Source of the DNA: Oceanimonas doudoroffii
GTDB lineage: Bacteria > Pseudomonadota > Gammaproteobacteria > Enterobacterales > Aeromonadaceae
Assembly: GCF_002242685.1 (NCBI RefSeq)
Contig: NZ_NBIM01000001.1
Coordinates: forward strand, 62,001 to 126,000
Direction: 5' to 3'
Length of the DNA stretch: 64,000 nt
Each line of letters opens with the position of its first letter. Position 1 is the stretch's first letter. The translations under genes were made by a program, and so were the position numbers. The notes below the pieces were generated by a model. The model saw only the letters and a list, made by a program, of their open reading frames with translations. It was not told the DNA's origin and made no database searches. Of the stretch, positions 1 through 8,382 are shown piece by piece.

Positions 1-468
1 CATTTTCAGGCCGAATGGCGGCGGGCCCAGCGCGAGAAGCGCTCGCTGGCATTGATCATGGGGGATGTGGACGACTTCAAGCGATACAACGATGAATACG
101 GTCATCAGTGCGGCGACGAGTGCCTGCACCGGGTGGCCCAGGCGCTGGCCGGGCGGCTGCACCGGGAAGGCGACATGGTGGCCCGCTATGGCGGCGAGGA
201 GTTTATTGTCTTGCTGCCGGGGCTGAGCAGGGAGCAGGCCCGGCAGGTGGCCGAACAGTTACTGACGACGGTGCGGGAGCTGAATATTCCCCACCGGCAG
301 TCGGTGCATGGCCGGGTGACCCTGAGCCTGGGCGTGGCGGCCTGTGTGCCACGCCCGGATGCGCGCTTTGAAACCCTGGTGGGGGAGGCGGATCGGGCGC
401 TGTATCGGGCCAAGGAGCAGGGGCGCAACCGGCTCAGCGTGCGGCCGCATGACGACGCGGCCGGCTGA
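1..468 (+). CDS. Diguanylate cyclase, C-terminal GGDEF domain (5' end outside window)
   Basis: The reading frame is open from base 1, so only the last 155 residues are present. They form a nearly whole GGDEF domain, which makes cyclic di-GMP from two GTP. The active-site loop reads RYGGEEF near residues 62-68. An RxxD motif (REGD) sits five residues before GGEEF, which is the usual product-inhibition I-site. The substrate-binding segment MGDVDDFKRYND is also present. The acidic positions needed for catalysis are intact, so this half should be active. The sensory N-terminus cannot be seen. The gene converges with the antiporter gene, with a 13-bp gap. Confidence 0.9.
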   Translation, partial: HFQAEWRRAQREKRSLALIMGDVDDFKRYNDEYGHQCGDECLHRVAQALAGRLHREGDMVARYGGEEFIVLLPGLSREQARQVAEQLLTTVRELNIPHRQSVHGRVTLSLGVAACVPRPDARFETLVGEADRALYRAKEQGRNRLSVRPHDDAAG

Positions 469-481
469 CCGGCCCCGAGGT

Positions 482-1984
482 TCAGGCCGGCTGGGCCTGC
501 AGCTGCCGCTGGCGCCGGGCCAGCAGGGTCACCAGCAGCAGCTGAACGACAATGGCTCCGGCGAGGATCAGCGGGCTGGCACTGAACCCGGCGAGCACGA
601 AGCCGCTCAGGGCAATGCCGCCGTTGAGCAGGGCGTAGGGCAGCTGGGTGCGGAAGTGTTCAAACTGATCACAGCCCGAGCCGGTGGACGACAATATGGT
701 GGTTTCCGAAATCGGCGAGCAGTGATCGCCAAACAGGCCCCCCGACAGCACGGCACCGATGCAGGCATAGAGCGGCGCGTCGATGGCGATGGCGGTGGGA
801 ATCACCAGCGGCAGCATGATGGCGAAGGTGCCCCAGGACGAGCCGGTGGCAAAGGAGATGATGGCCGACAGCAAAAATGCCACCGCCGGCACCAGCCAGG
901 CAGGGAAACCGGCCTGGGCCTGCTCGGCGATGTAGGCGGCGGCGCCCAGTTCCTTGCCTACGCTGCTCAGGGTCCAGGCCAGGATAAGCACAATGGCCAC
1001 CTGCATCATGTTGCCCATGCCCTTGAGGTAGACGGCAATGCCATCGCTGACCCGGCGCACGCCATGCACTGCCATCAGCACGATCAGGGTGGCGGCGGCG
1101 GAGAAGTAGGCGGTGGACAGGGCGGCACGGAATACCGATCCCGATATCTTTTCAAAGGGAAAGCCGAGCGGCCCCAGCATGGCCAGCAACACCGCCCCCA
1201 TTACCAGCAGCGGCGCCCAGACAAAGCTGGCGCGGGCATTGTCGTGGGTAAAGGGCTGCAGTTCATGCAGGGGGCCGGCGGCAATTTCCCCGCGCAGGGC
1301 GGCGCGCTCGGCCTCGGCCATGGGGCCGAAGTCCAGCTTTCTCAGCGCGATCAGCGGCACCAGGGTGACCGCCAGCACGGCGTAAAACTGAAACGGTATG
1401 GCGGCAATAAAGGCCTGCCAGTCGCTCAGATCCAGCTCAAGGGCGGTAAATTCCTTTTGCAGCAGGCCCATGATGTATACGCCCCAGCCGATAAAAGGCA
1501 CCAGTATGGCCACCGGCGAGGCGGTGGAGTCGATGATAAAGGCCAGCTTCTGGCGGGACACCTTCAGCTTGTCAAACAACGGCCGGAATACCGGGCCGAC
1601 GATCAGCGGCGTGCCCAGATCCGAGAAAAAGATAACGATGCCGCCCAGCCAGGCGGACAACTGGGCCCGGCACTTGCTGCTGACCCAGTGGGTAACCCGG
1701 CGGGCAAAGGCCTGGCCGCCGCCGGACTGTTCCATCAGCGCCACAAAGCCGCCGATAAACACCAGCAGTACCAGCACGCCGGCGTTATAACTGTCGGTAA
1801 GCTGGGCCACCAGGTGATCCTTGACCAGAATGCCAAAGGTATCGAGGGGATGCAGCCAGTCGTTGAGCATGAGCACGCCGCTGAGCACGCCGGCAAACAG
1901 GCCGATAACCACGTTACGGGTGGTGAGCGAGAGCAGCAGGGTCAGAAAAATGGGGATCAGCGAACTGATATGCGGACTTTCCAT
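482..1984 (-). CDS. NhaC-family Na+/H+ antiporter
   Basis: A polytopic inner-membrane protein of about 500 residues with roughly a dozen hydrophobic segments. Recognisable NhaC-family stretches include FSDLGTPLIVGPVFRPLF, DSTASPVAILVPFIGWG and FATGSSWGTFAIMLPLVIP. The family exchanges Na+ for H+, and some members carry malate/lactate or other substrates, so the substrate is not certain. The frame extends upstream to a TTG at 2029, but the ATG at 1984 has AGGAA nine bases ahead and is preferred. It stands alone, convergent with the GGDEF gene. A second antiporter of a different family (NhaD) lies at 34.1 kb. Confidence 0.82.
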   Translation of the reverse strand: MESPHISSLIPIFLTLLLSLTTRNVVIGLFAGVLSGVLMLNDWLHPLDTFGILVKDHLVAQLTDSYNAGVLVLLVFIGGFVALMEQSGGGQAFARRVTHWVSSKCRAQLSAWLGGIVIFFSDLGTPLIVGPVFRPLFDKLKVSRQKLAFIIDSTASPVAILVPFIGWGVYIMGLLQKEFTALELDLSDWQAFIAAIPFQFYAVLAVTLVPLIALRKLDFGPMAEAERAALRGEIAAGPLHELQPFTHDNARASFVWAPLLVMGAVLLAMLGPLGFPFEKISGSVFRAALSTAYFSAAATLIVLMAVHGVRRVSDGIAVYLKGMGNMMQVAIVLILAWTLSSVGKELGAAAYIAEQAQAGFPAWLVPAVAFLLSAIISFATGSSWGTFAIMLPLVIPTAIAIDAPLYACIGAVLSGGLFGDHCSPISETTILSSTGSGCDQFEHFRTQLPYALLNGGIALSGFVLAGFSASPLILAGAIVVQLLLVTLLARRQRQLQAQPA

Positions 1985-2169
1985 TGAAGCGGGTTCCTGT
2001 ACGGCATTGGCCCGGTGCGGCCACAACAAAACGAGGGGCGGACTGTAAACAAGGCGAACGGAAGGCGCAAGGAGAAGGAAAGCGTTAGGTGAATTTTTTA
2101 TCGGAAAAAGTGGTTTTATTTAGGGTGTAAGGCCAAAAGCAGGCATTTTGGTGCATATTTATTCCAAGT

Positions 2170-2189
2170 GGCGGCGGTTTCCCGCCGCC
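2170..2189 (-). terminator. GC-rich hairpin after ppnP (weak terminator candidate)
   Basis: A perfect 8-bp inverted repeat (GGCGGCGG, loop TTTC, CCGCCGCC) lies just beyond the ppnP stop codon. No U-tract follows on the minus strand, so intrinsic termination is doubtful. The rest of the gap up to the NhaC gene (2030-2169) shows nothing I can name. Confidence 0.3.
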
Positions 2190-2196
2190 TCGCCGC

Positions 2197-2523
2197 TTAC
2201 TTGAAGTAGGAGCAGCAGTAGTCCACCAGGCTGTGGATTTTGAGGTTGAAGCTGGCATTGGCGGGCACCTCAAAGGACTGGCCGCCCTGAATACGCTGCC
2301 ACTGATCGCTGCCCGGCAGCTGAACTTCCAGATCGCCGGCGGTGATTTCCATCAGCTCGGCGGCATCGGTACCAAAGGTGTATTCACCCGGCAGCATGAT
2401 GCCCAGGGTCTTGTGGCTGCCATCGGCAAACTTCACCACCCGGCTGGTGACCTTGCCGTCGTGGTAGACATTGGCCTGCTTGACCACGGAGACGTTGTCG
2501 AACTGAGTATCGGCGTGAGACAT
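2197..2523 (-). CDS. ppnP: Pyrimidine/purine nucleoside phosphorylase PpnP
   Basis: A 108-residue single-domain cupin of the DUF1255 (YaiE/UPF0345) family. The E. coli member phosphorolyses several nucleosides to the free base and ribose-1-phosphate. Typical features are the run [23 protein letters not shown] and the end LVDYCCSYF. The ATG at 2523 has AGGAAG four bases ahead (AGGAAGTAAC then ATG), so the longer frame back to 2568 is not used. Single gene, divergent from ovoA. Confidence 0.9.
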   Translation of the reverse strand: MSHADTQFDNVSVVKQANVYHDGKVTSRVVKFADGSHKTLGIMLPGEYTFGTDAAELMEITAGDLEVQLPGSDQWQRIQGGQSFEVPANASFNLKIHSLVDYCCSYFK

Positions 2524-2668
2524 GTTACTTCCTGTAGCTGTGTTGAGAGGGGATTGGTTATAGCACAACCCCGGGCGCCGTAAAATGCCCTTGACCCAGA
2601 CATCCCGGCCTTCTCATTTTCCCTGCGTCAAGGTAACGTAATCAAAAAATGTGAACAGGGACATGTTT

Positions 2669-4783
2669 ATGCGCACCTTGGCAGACGCCGTCACTCGAAC
2701 CCCGCTGCTTACCGGCACAGAGCCGGGGCAAAAGCGGGAAGAAATCCGCCGTTATTTTCACCATACCTTCAGCCTTTATGAGGCGCTGTTTGACTGCATC
2801 GCCACCGAGCAGGCCTATTATTCCCGTCCCGAGCCGCTGCGCCACCCGCTGATTTTCTATTTTGGCCACACCGCGGTGTTTTTTATCAACAAGCTGGTGC
2901 TGGGCAAATACCTGCCGGCGCGCATCGACGAGCGGCTGGAGTCCATGTTTGCCATTGGCGTGGACGAAATGTCCTGGGACGATCTCAACGACGCCCACTA
3001 CGACTGGCCCGGCCTGGCCCACACTCGGGACTACCGCAAGCGGGTGCGCGAGACCGTGGATGCCTTTATCAGCAACATGCCCTTGACCTTGCCAATCAGG
3101 CCCGACAGCGCCGCCTGGATGGTGCTGATGGGTATTGAGCACGAGCGCATTCATCTGGAAACCTCCTCGGTGATCATGCGCATGCTGCCGCTGACGCAGC
3201 TGAACGTCCACCCGTTGTGGACGGCCTGCGGCGACACCGGCCCGGCACCGCAAAACGCCCTGCTGCCGGTGGACGGCGACACCATCACCCTGGGTAAACC
3301 GGCCTCGGCGGCCACCTATGGCTGGGACAACGAGTACGGCAGCAAGACCGTGGAGGTGCAGCCCTACCGGGTCTCGCAATTCCTGGTGTCCAACGGCGAA
3401 TACCTTGAGTTTGTGCGCGCCTGTGGTTACCAAAAACCCGAATACTGGACCGAGGAAGGGCGCCAGTGGCTGGGCTTTACTCAGGCCCGCATGCCCCGCT
3501 TCTGGCTTGAGCGTAACGGCGCATACTGGCAGCGTAACCTGCTGGAAGAAGTGCCGCTGCCGCTGGACTGGCCGGTGGAGGTGAACTACCTCGAGGCCAA
3601 GGCCTTCTGTCACTGGAAGGCGACGCAAACCGGCACTCACATTCGCCTGCCCACCGAGGCGGAGTGGACCCTGCTGCGCAATCGCATCGACGTGGATCAG
3701 ACCGACTGGACGCGGGCGCCGGGCAACCTCAACCTGGAGCATTACGCCTCGTCCTGCCCGGTGAACCGCTTTGAGCAGGATGGCATCTTTGATATTACCG
3801 GCAACGTCTGGCAATGGACCGAAACCCCCATCGACGGCTTTCCCGGTTTTGAGGTGCACCCTTTGTATGACGACTTTTCCACCCCCACCTTTGACAACCG
3901 GCACAACCTGTTCAAGGGCGGCTCCTGGATCTCCACCGGCAATGAGGCCACCCGTTATTCCCGCTATGCCTTTCGCCGGCATTTTTTTCAGCATGCCGGC
4001 TTTCGTTATATTGAATCCGACAACCCCGAGGTCCCCGTGGAACCCGTAAACACCTATGAAACCGACGAGCTGGTGGCCCAGTACCTGGAATTTCACTATG
4101 GCGACGGCTACTTCGGCGTGGCCAATTACCCGGTGGCCTGCGTCAATGCACTGTTGGCCCACCTGCCCGATGTGCACCGGGGCAGGGCGCTGGATCTGGG
4201 CTGCTCGGTGGGACGCGCCAGCTTTGAGCTGGCGCGTCATTTCGACCGGGTGGATGGCATCGACTTTTCCGCCCGCTTTATTCAGCATGGCGTTCAGCTG
4301 CAGGAAAGCGGCCAGACCCGCTTTGCCATTCCCACCGAGGGCGAGCTGGTGGAATTCAGGGAAGCCGGCCTCGAACAAATGGGCTATGCCGGCGTGGCGA
4401 GCCGCATCGAATTTGTACAGGGTGATGCACACAATCTTAAGCCCCAATTTACCGGCTACGACCTCATTTTCTGCGGTAATCTGATAGACCGGCTGTACGA
4501 TCCGGCGGCCTTTCTGGCTCAGGTGCATGCGCGCCTCAACGCCGGTGGCTGCCTGGTGCTGACCTCGCCCTATACCTGGCTGGATACCTATACTCCCAGG
4601 GCCAAGTGGCTGGGTGGCATCAAGGTCAACGGCGAGAACTTTACCACCCTGGACGGCCTGAAGCGGGAGCTGGGCGAGCGCTTTGAGCTGGTGGCCCGGC
4701 AGGACATTCCCTTTGTGATTCGGGAAACCCGACGCAAGTTTCAGCACACCCTGGCCGAAATGACGGTCTGGAAGCTGAAATAA
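2669..4783 (+). CDS. ovoA: OvoA: 5-histidylcysteine sulfoxide synthase fused to 4-mercaptohistidine N-methyltransferase
   Basis: This is the key enzyme of ovothiol biosynthesis. Three domains follow one another over about 704 residues. First is a DinB-like region with an HX3HXE iron site (His158, His162, Glu164). Then comes an FGE-sulfatase/EgtB-like domain around residues 200-450, with GNVWQWTET and FKGGSWISTGNE. Last is a SAM-dependent methyltransferase from about residue 500, with LDLGCSVGRASFELA as the SAM-binding loop. The first part joins histidine to cysteine as a sulfoxide, and the last methylates the imidazole of the thiol product. GTG at 2651 and ATG at 2663 are possible starts, but AGGG is best spaced for the ATG at 2669. 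No separate OvoB lyase is in the window. Confidence 0.93.
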   Translation: MRTLADAVTRTPLLTGTEPGQKREEIRRYFHHTFSLYEALFDCIATEQAYYSRPEPLRHPLIFYFGHTAVFFINKLVLGKYLPARIDERLESMFAIGVDEMSWDDLNDAHYDWPGLAHTRDYRKRVRETVDAFISNMPLTLPIRPDSAAWMVLMGIEHERIHLETSSVIMRMLPLTQLNVHPLWTACGDTGPAPQNALLPVDGDTITLGKPASAATYGWDNEYGSKTVEVQPYRVSQFLVSNGEYLEFVRACGYQKPEYWTEEGRQWLGFTQARMPRFWLERNGAYWQRNLLEEVPLPLDWPVEVNYLEAKAFCHWKATQTGTHIRLPTEAEWTLLRNRIDVDQTDWTRAPGNLNLEHYASSCPVNRFEQDGIFDITGNVWQWTETPIDGFPGFEVHPLYDDFSTPTFDNRHNLFKGGSWISTGNEATRYSRYAFRRHFFQHAGFRYIESDNPEVPVEPVNTYETDELVAQYLEFHYGDGYFGVANYPVACVNALLAHLPDVHRGRALDLGCSVGRASFELARHFDRVDGIDFSARFIQHGVQLQESGQTRFAIPTEGELVEFREAGLEQMGYAGVASRIEFVQGDAHNLKPQFTGYDLIFCGNLIDRLYDPAAFLAQVHARLNAGGCLVLTSPYTWLDTYTPRAKWLGGIKVNGENFTTLDGLKRELGERFELVARQDIPFVIRETRRKFQHTLAEMTVWKLK

Positions 4784-4805
4784 GCGGTTACTTCATCAAG
4801 GAATC

Positions 4806-4840
4806 GGTGAGGGGTGAAGAGCATCCCCCCTCACTCTTTC
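4806..4840 (+). terminator. Rho-independent terminator after ovoA
   Basis: GTGAGGGG pairs with CCCCTCAC across a 12-base loop and is followed by TCTTTC. It starts 23 bp after the ovoA stop. The U-tract is short, so strength is uncertain. Confidence 0.6.
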
Positions 4841-4973
4841 AGGCGTCTTTCAAGATAGTTGTCGCCTGTTTATTTTTAGGCCGCGTTTTCTGGGGCTGTC
4901 TTTTGGCGCTGAGGGGGCAGCGCAACATGACCCGATGACGTTAGCTCAATTCACTCGGCGCCGGGGGTGTGGC

Positions 4974-5342
4974 TCACAGACCGTCAAGATGGGCCGCGGA
5001 GACAAAGATTTTTTTGGCGTATTCTTCGACCACCCAGGTAACACGGGTCCCCTTGGGCACAACAAAGGAGTCGCCCTTGTTGTACACATGGGTCACACCG
5101 CTGTCTTCCTCGATGATCTTGACGCTGCCTTCGACGATATGACAGAACTCGAGTTTGGGGTGGTTATGTTCCCAACTGCCGGCGGTACAGTCCCAGGTTC
5201 CCGCCTTGAAATTGCCCGAGCTGTGATCAAAATAGGTCACATTGCTGGCAAACGGCTCGCCGGATTTGGGGTTTGTTTTTGGCCCCGAGGTGCGTGATAC
5301 CGGTTCGGACTTTTCAAGGGTGACCACGTTTTCAACAGGCAT
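4974..5342 (-). CDS. Small cupin-domain protein (DUF861-like)
   Basis: A 122-residue single cupin barrel with the metal-site pattern WEHNHPKLEFCHIVEG and, later, GDSFVVPKGTRVTWVVEE. Proteins of this type are often listed as ethanolamine-utilisation or ureidoglycine-aminohydrolase-like cupins, and in other bacteria they often sit near polyamine or purine catabolism. No specific reaction can be assigned. The ATG at 5342 has GGAG seven bases upstream. Longer frames run through a structured leader and lack the conserved start, so they are rejected. It is a single gene with its own long leader (see 5370-5465). Confidence 0.75.
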   Translation of the reverse strand: MPVENVVTLEKSEPVSRTSGPKTNPKSGEPFASNVTYFDHSSGNFKAGTWDCTAGSWEHNHPKLEFCHIVEGSVKIIEEDSGVTHVYNKGDSFVVPKGTRVTWVVEEYAKKIFVSAAHLDGL

Positions 5343-5369
5343 GCTTCTTCTCCGTATATCCGTATATGA

Positions 5370-5465
5370 CAAGAATGGTGTGACGCCGTATCCCCACGGC
5401 ATGTGGAGGAATAGGTAGCCGAAGCGTCTGCCCCGGCACAGAAGCCGGGGGTTGCTACCCGCGAG
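5370..5465 (-). promoter_or_regulatory. Structured 5' leader of the cupin gene, unassigned
   Basis: On the minus strand GGTAGC pairs with a distal GCTACC and encloses a CCCCGGC/GCCGGGG hairpin plus an unpaired CAGACGCTTCG. Closer to the gene is a second hairpin, GCCGT/ACGGC with loop GGGGAT. The two elements sit between a likely promoter and the ribosome-binding site. They match no riboswitch class I could recall with confidence. Confidence 0.4.
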
Positions 5466-5637
5466 GAGCCGGCCGGGAAATATAGTGTGGCATATGCGCG
5501 TACATGGCAAGCCTGTGCAGCTGACGCCTGCCTGTTGTAATCGTCACCGGACTGCCTTAACCGAAGCCGCGTTAACACCTCGAAAGCGGCAAACGTCCGG
5601 GCCTCAGCCTGCGGGCGGTCTGCACTTTGTGTCAGAC

Positions 5638-5667
5638 AAAAAAGCCGGTCGCAAGACCGGCTTTTTT
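5638..5667 (-). terminator. Bidirectional rho-independent terminator
   Basis: AAAAAAGCCGGTC, loop GCAA, GACCGGCTTTTTT: a 13-bp stem including the A/U tracts. It lies 41 bp past the stop of the permease gene on the minus strand and would work in either direction. Confidence 0.9.
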
Positions 5668-5707
5668 ATCACTGTGGATGTTCATCCTTGCCCGAGGGCT
5701 TACCCTT

Positions 5708-7117
5708 TCAATGGCTGGCGTTGGCTTCGCGCAGTTGGGTGTTGTCGTCGGACTGTTCCGAGCCCTGGTTCATCTGGCGTTCGATTTCCTCACGCTCGCG
5801 GGCTTCGTCCTGCAGCGACTTTCTCGGCAGCAGCATGTTCAGAATAAAGGCCACGGAAGCCGCCACTATTACCGGTGAGCCGATCAGCATGCGGGCGGTG
5901 TCACCCAGCTGGGCAATGGCTTCGGGCACGGCATTAATGCCCATGGCCAGGGCCACGGCCAGGGCCACTATGGTGACGTTGCGGGAAGACAGCTCGTCTT
6001 TCACCAGCAGCTGAATACCGGTCATGGTGATCATGCCGAACACGATAATGGTGGCACCACCCAGCACCGGGTAGGGAATGGTGGTCATGGCGGCACCAAA
6101 CTTGGGCAGCAGACCGGCAATAACCAGGAACACGGCGGCAATGCCCAGCACGTAACGGCTGATCACCTTGGTCATGGCCACAATGCCCACATTCTGGCTG
6201 AAGGAGGCGGTGGGCAGGCCACCAAAGATGGAGCCAACCAGGGTGCACAGGCCGTTGCCGAGCAGGCCGCCGGACAGCTCCTTGTCTTCCAGCTCCCGGT
6301 TCATGCCGCCCACGGTAGTGGCGGACAGATCACCAATGGTTTGTACCGAGTTGACGATACAGATCACCACCATGGAGATCACCGCGGAAGTGTGGAACTC
6401 AATGCCCACGGCAAAGGGCGTGGGAATCATCACCCAGGGGGCGGCGTCCAGCTTGCTGAAGTCCACCATGCCAAAGAAGAAGGAGATGGCGTAGCCCACC
6501 AGAATGCCGACAATAATGGCGGCCAGGCGCAGGTAGCCCTTGCCGAACTGGGAACACAGCAGCACCACGGCCAGGGTGGTGATGCCCACCAGCCAGTTTT
6601 GCGCGCTGCCAAAGCCCTCGGCGGCCACATTGCCGCTGCCGGCCATGTACTTGATGGCGATGTCATACAGGGACAGGCCGATCACCAGCACCACGGTGCC
6701 GGCGACCACGGGCGGAAACAGGTGACGAATTTGCTTGATGAACAGACCCACCACCAGCATGGCGATACCACCGGCGATCTGGGCGCCGAAGATGCCGGGC
6801 AGGCCATAGACGCTGCCAATGGCGATCAGGGAAGGGACATAGGCGAAGCCCACACCAAAAATGGTGGGCACGCCGGCGCCGAAACGGCCGACGGGGAACA
6901 ACTGCAGCAGGGTGGACAGACCCGAGAACAGCAGGGCGATTTGCACCAGCATCATGGTTTCCTGGGCGTTGGCACCGGCCACACCCGCCACGATGAGCGG
7001 CGGCGTCACTGCGCCCATGATCATTGCCAGGATATGCTGGAAGGAGAGCGGCAGCGCTTTACCGAAAGACGGTTTGCCGTAGTAATCGAATACCGATTTG
7101 CTTTGGCTGTGTTTCAT
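5708..7117 (-). CDS. NCS2-family nucleobase permease (xanthine/uracil type)
   Basis: A 469-residue, roughly 14-segment inner-membrane symporter of the nucleobase-ascorbate (NAT/NCS2) family. The family signature is visible as QNVGIVAMTKVISR, with GDLSATTVGG before it. The N-terminus (DYYGKPSFGKALPLSFQHILAM) resembles xanthine and uracil permeases. This signature form is more common in xanthine/urate carriers than in UraA, but the sequence alone does not settle the substrate. The ATG at 7117 with AGGG about 10 bases upstream is preferred to the TTG at 7144. It ends at a strong terminator and stands alone. Confidence 0.85.
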   Translation of the reverse strand: MKHSQSKSVFDYYGKPSFGKALPLSFQHILAMIMGAVTPPLIVAGVAGANAQETMMLVQIALLFSGLSTLLQLFPVGRFGAGVPTIFGVGFAYVPSLIAIGSVYGLPGIFGAQIAGGIAMLVVGLFIKQIRHLFPPVVAGTVVLVIGLSLYDIAIKYMAGSGNVAAEGFGSAQNWLVGITTLAVVLLCSQFGKGYLRLAAIIVGILVGYAISFFFGMVDFSKLDAAPWVMIPTPFAVGIEFHTSAVISMVVICIVNSVQTIGDLSATTVGGMNRELEDKELSGGLLGNGLCTLVGSIFGGLPTASFSQNVGIVAMTKVISRYVLGIAAVFLVIAGLLPKFGAAMTTIPYPVLGGATIIVFGMITMTGIQLLVKDELSSRNVTIVALAVALAMGINAVPEAIAQLGDTARMLIGSPVIVAASVAFILNMLLPRKSLQDEAREREEIERQMNQGSEQSDDNTQLREANASH

Positions 7118-7259
7118 TGCAATAAGTCCCTGAGGGTTGCTCAAGTAAGTTGTTGTTCACTGTCCGCCATCGTTATCTGGTTATATTAAGGCTGACAGAA
7201 CCACACCGCAGTGTACGAGCCGGTTGACTCATTTTGTGTCCAACTTCAGGGGTGGTTGA

Positions 7260-7279
7260 CCCCGTGGTTAATCACGGGG
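7260..7279. repeat. Perfect inverted repeat between ppsR and the permease gene
   Basis: CCCCGTG and CACGGGG flank a 6-bp GTTAAT. It lies 143 bp upstream of the permease start and 110 bp downstream of the ppsR stop. No T-tract follows on the minus strand, so it looks more like an operator or mRNA-end structure than a full terminator. Confidence 0.45.
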
Positions 7280-7388
7280 ATCAATGTATACATTTTTGTA
7301 AACACCAAATCAATATTTTGTTCATATTTGTCGAGTGTATCGCGCTCCGGCTCGCAGTTTTTTGTTCTGTCTTGTTGTTGATACTGTA

Positions 7389-8201
7389 TTAGTAAATTTT
7401 GCGACGTATGCCGGTGCGCTCCAGGATCTTCACCGAGATCTCTTCCACCGAGTGAAATGTAGTGTCGATAAAGGGAATGGCTTCCATGCGAAACAGTCGC
7501 TCCACCTGGCCCAGCTCGAACCGGCACTGATCAATGTCGGCATAGCGGCTGTCTGCCCGGCGGCGCTGGCGAATTTCCTGCAGCCGGTTGGCGTCTATGG
7601 TGAGTCCGAACAGCTTGTGCCGGTTGGCCTTGAGCGCGGCGGGCAGGTTCATCTGCTTCATGTCCTGATCGATAAAGGGATAGTTGGCCACGCGAATGCC
7701 GAACTGCAGCGCCAGATAGAGGCTGGTGGGGGTCTTGCCGCAGCGGGACACGCCCACCAGTATGATGTCGGCCTCGTCATATTCCTTGGTGGTCACGCCG
7801 TCGTCGTTGTCGAGGGCGTAGTTCACCGCATCGATGCGCAGATCATAGTTGTGCTTGTTGGCGATGCTGTGGGAGCGGTGGGCGCGGGGCTCGGCCTTGA
7901 CCCCCAGCTGCTGTTCAATGGGGGCCACAAAGGTGTTGAGAAAGTCGTAGCACATGGCCTCGCTGCCGGTGATGATGCTGCGCAGCTCGTCGTCGACAAT
8001 AGTGTGAAACACCAGGGGGCGCTTGCCGCTCTGGTGAAAGCTGTTGTTGATGCGTTCCCGCACCGCCCGGGCCTTTTCCTTGTCTTCCACAAAGGGAAAG
8101 GTAAGTTGCTCAAAGGGCAGGGGAAACTGACTCAGCACGGCATGGCCGAACACTTCGGCTGTGATCGCCGTCCCATCAGAAACATAAAAAACCGTGTGCA
8201 C
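7389..8201 (-). CDS. ppsR: PEP synthase regulatory protein (bifunctional kinase/pyrophosphorylase, DUF299)
   Basis: It phosphorylates and dephosphorylates a threonine in PEP synthase, using ADP as donor and Pi-dependent pyrophosphorolysis for reactivation. This switches gluconeogenic PEP formation off and on. The P-loop is [11 protein letters not shown], and the N-terminus [20 protein letters not shown] is typical. The preferred start is the GTG at 8201, preceded by GGAGG at short spacing. It gives 270 residues and matches the usual start just before VFYVSDG. A GTG at 8219 would add six residues without a ribosome site. Divergent from its target gene ppsA. Confidence 0.92.
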   Translation of the reverse strand: MHTVFYVSDGTAITAEVFGHAVLSQFPLPFEQLTFPFVEDKEKARAVRERINNSFHQSGKRPLVFHTIVDDELRSIITGSEAMCYDFLNTFVAPIEQQLGVKAEPRAHRSHSIANKHNYDLRIDAVNYALDNDDGVTTKEYDEADIILVGVSRCGKTPTSLYLALQFGIRVANYPFIDQDMKQMNLPAALKANRHKLFGLTIDANRLQEIRQRRRADSRYADIDQCRFELGQVERLFRMEAIPFIDTTFHSVEEISVKILERTGIRRKIY

Positions 8202-8382
8202 AGGGCCTCCAGATCTCACTTTCGAGTATTGAAGCGGGCGGGGCGTTTACCCGCTTTTCGGCGCCATTGTAGAATCATTTCCAGTGCGGGCGCACCACAC
8301 AATAACAACATCAGGTGGCCTGCCTTCACACCGAAATCAAGAGATACGGATATCCCGAAACAACTTTTGTGGAGACGTGGCA

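Larger units (their letters stand above)
5343..5707. other. Intergenic region between cupin gene and nucleobase permease gene
   Basis: This 365-bp stretch has no credible ORF. It holds the structured leader of the cupin gene (5370-5465, minus strand), a possible AT-rich -10 (TATATT on the minus strand, near 5476-5481) and the strong terminator at 5638-5667. Nothing else was recognised. Confidence 0.6.

Noticed and set aside
344..1987. 547-residue plus-strand frame over the NhaC gene
   Set aside because: Composition (Gln, His, Gly) is that of an antisense shadow; the minus strand encodes a coherent membrane transporter.
2642..4747. 701-residue open frame antisense to ovoA
   Set aside because: It mirrors the coding frame of a clear enzyme gene, is low-complexity in composition and rich in His/Gln/Gly, and has no recognisable domain: a high-GC shadow.
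5452..5847. Plus-strand frames over the cupin leader and permease end
   Set aside because: They cross a strong terminator and the permease 3' end and show no domain.
7118..7388. Purine riboswitch upstream of the nucleobase permease
   Set aside because: The conserved loop sequences of the guanine/adenine aptamer are not present; only a simple palindrome is seen.
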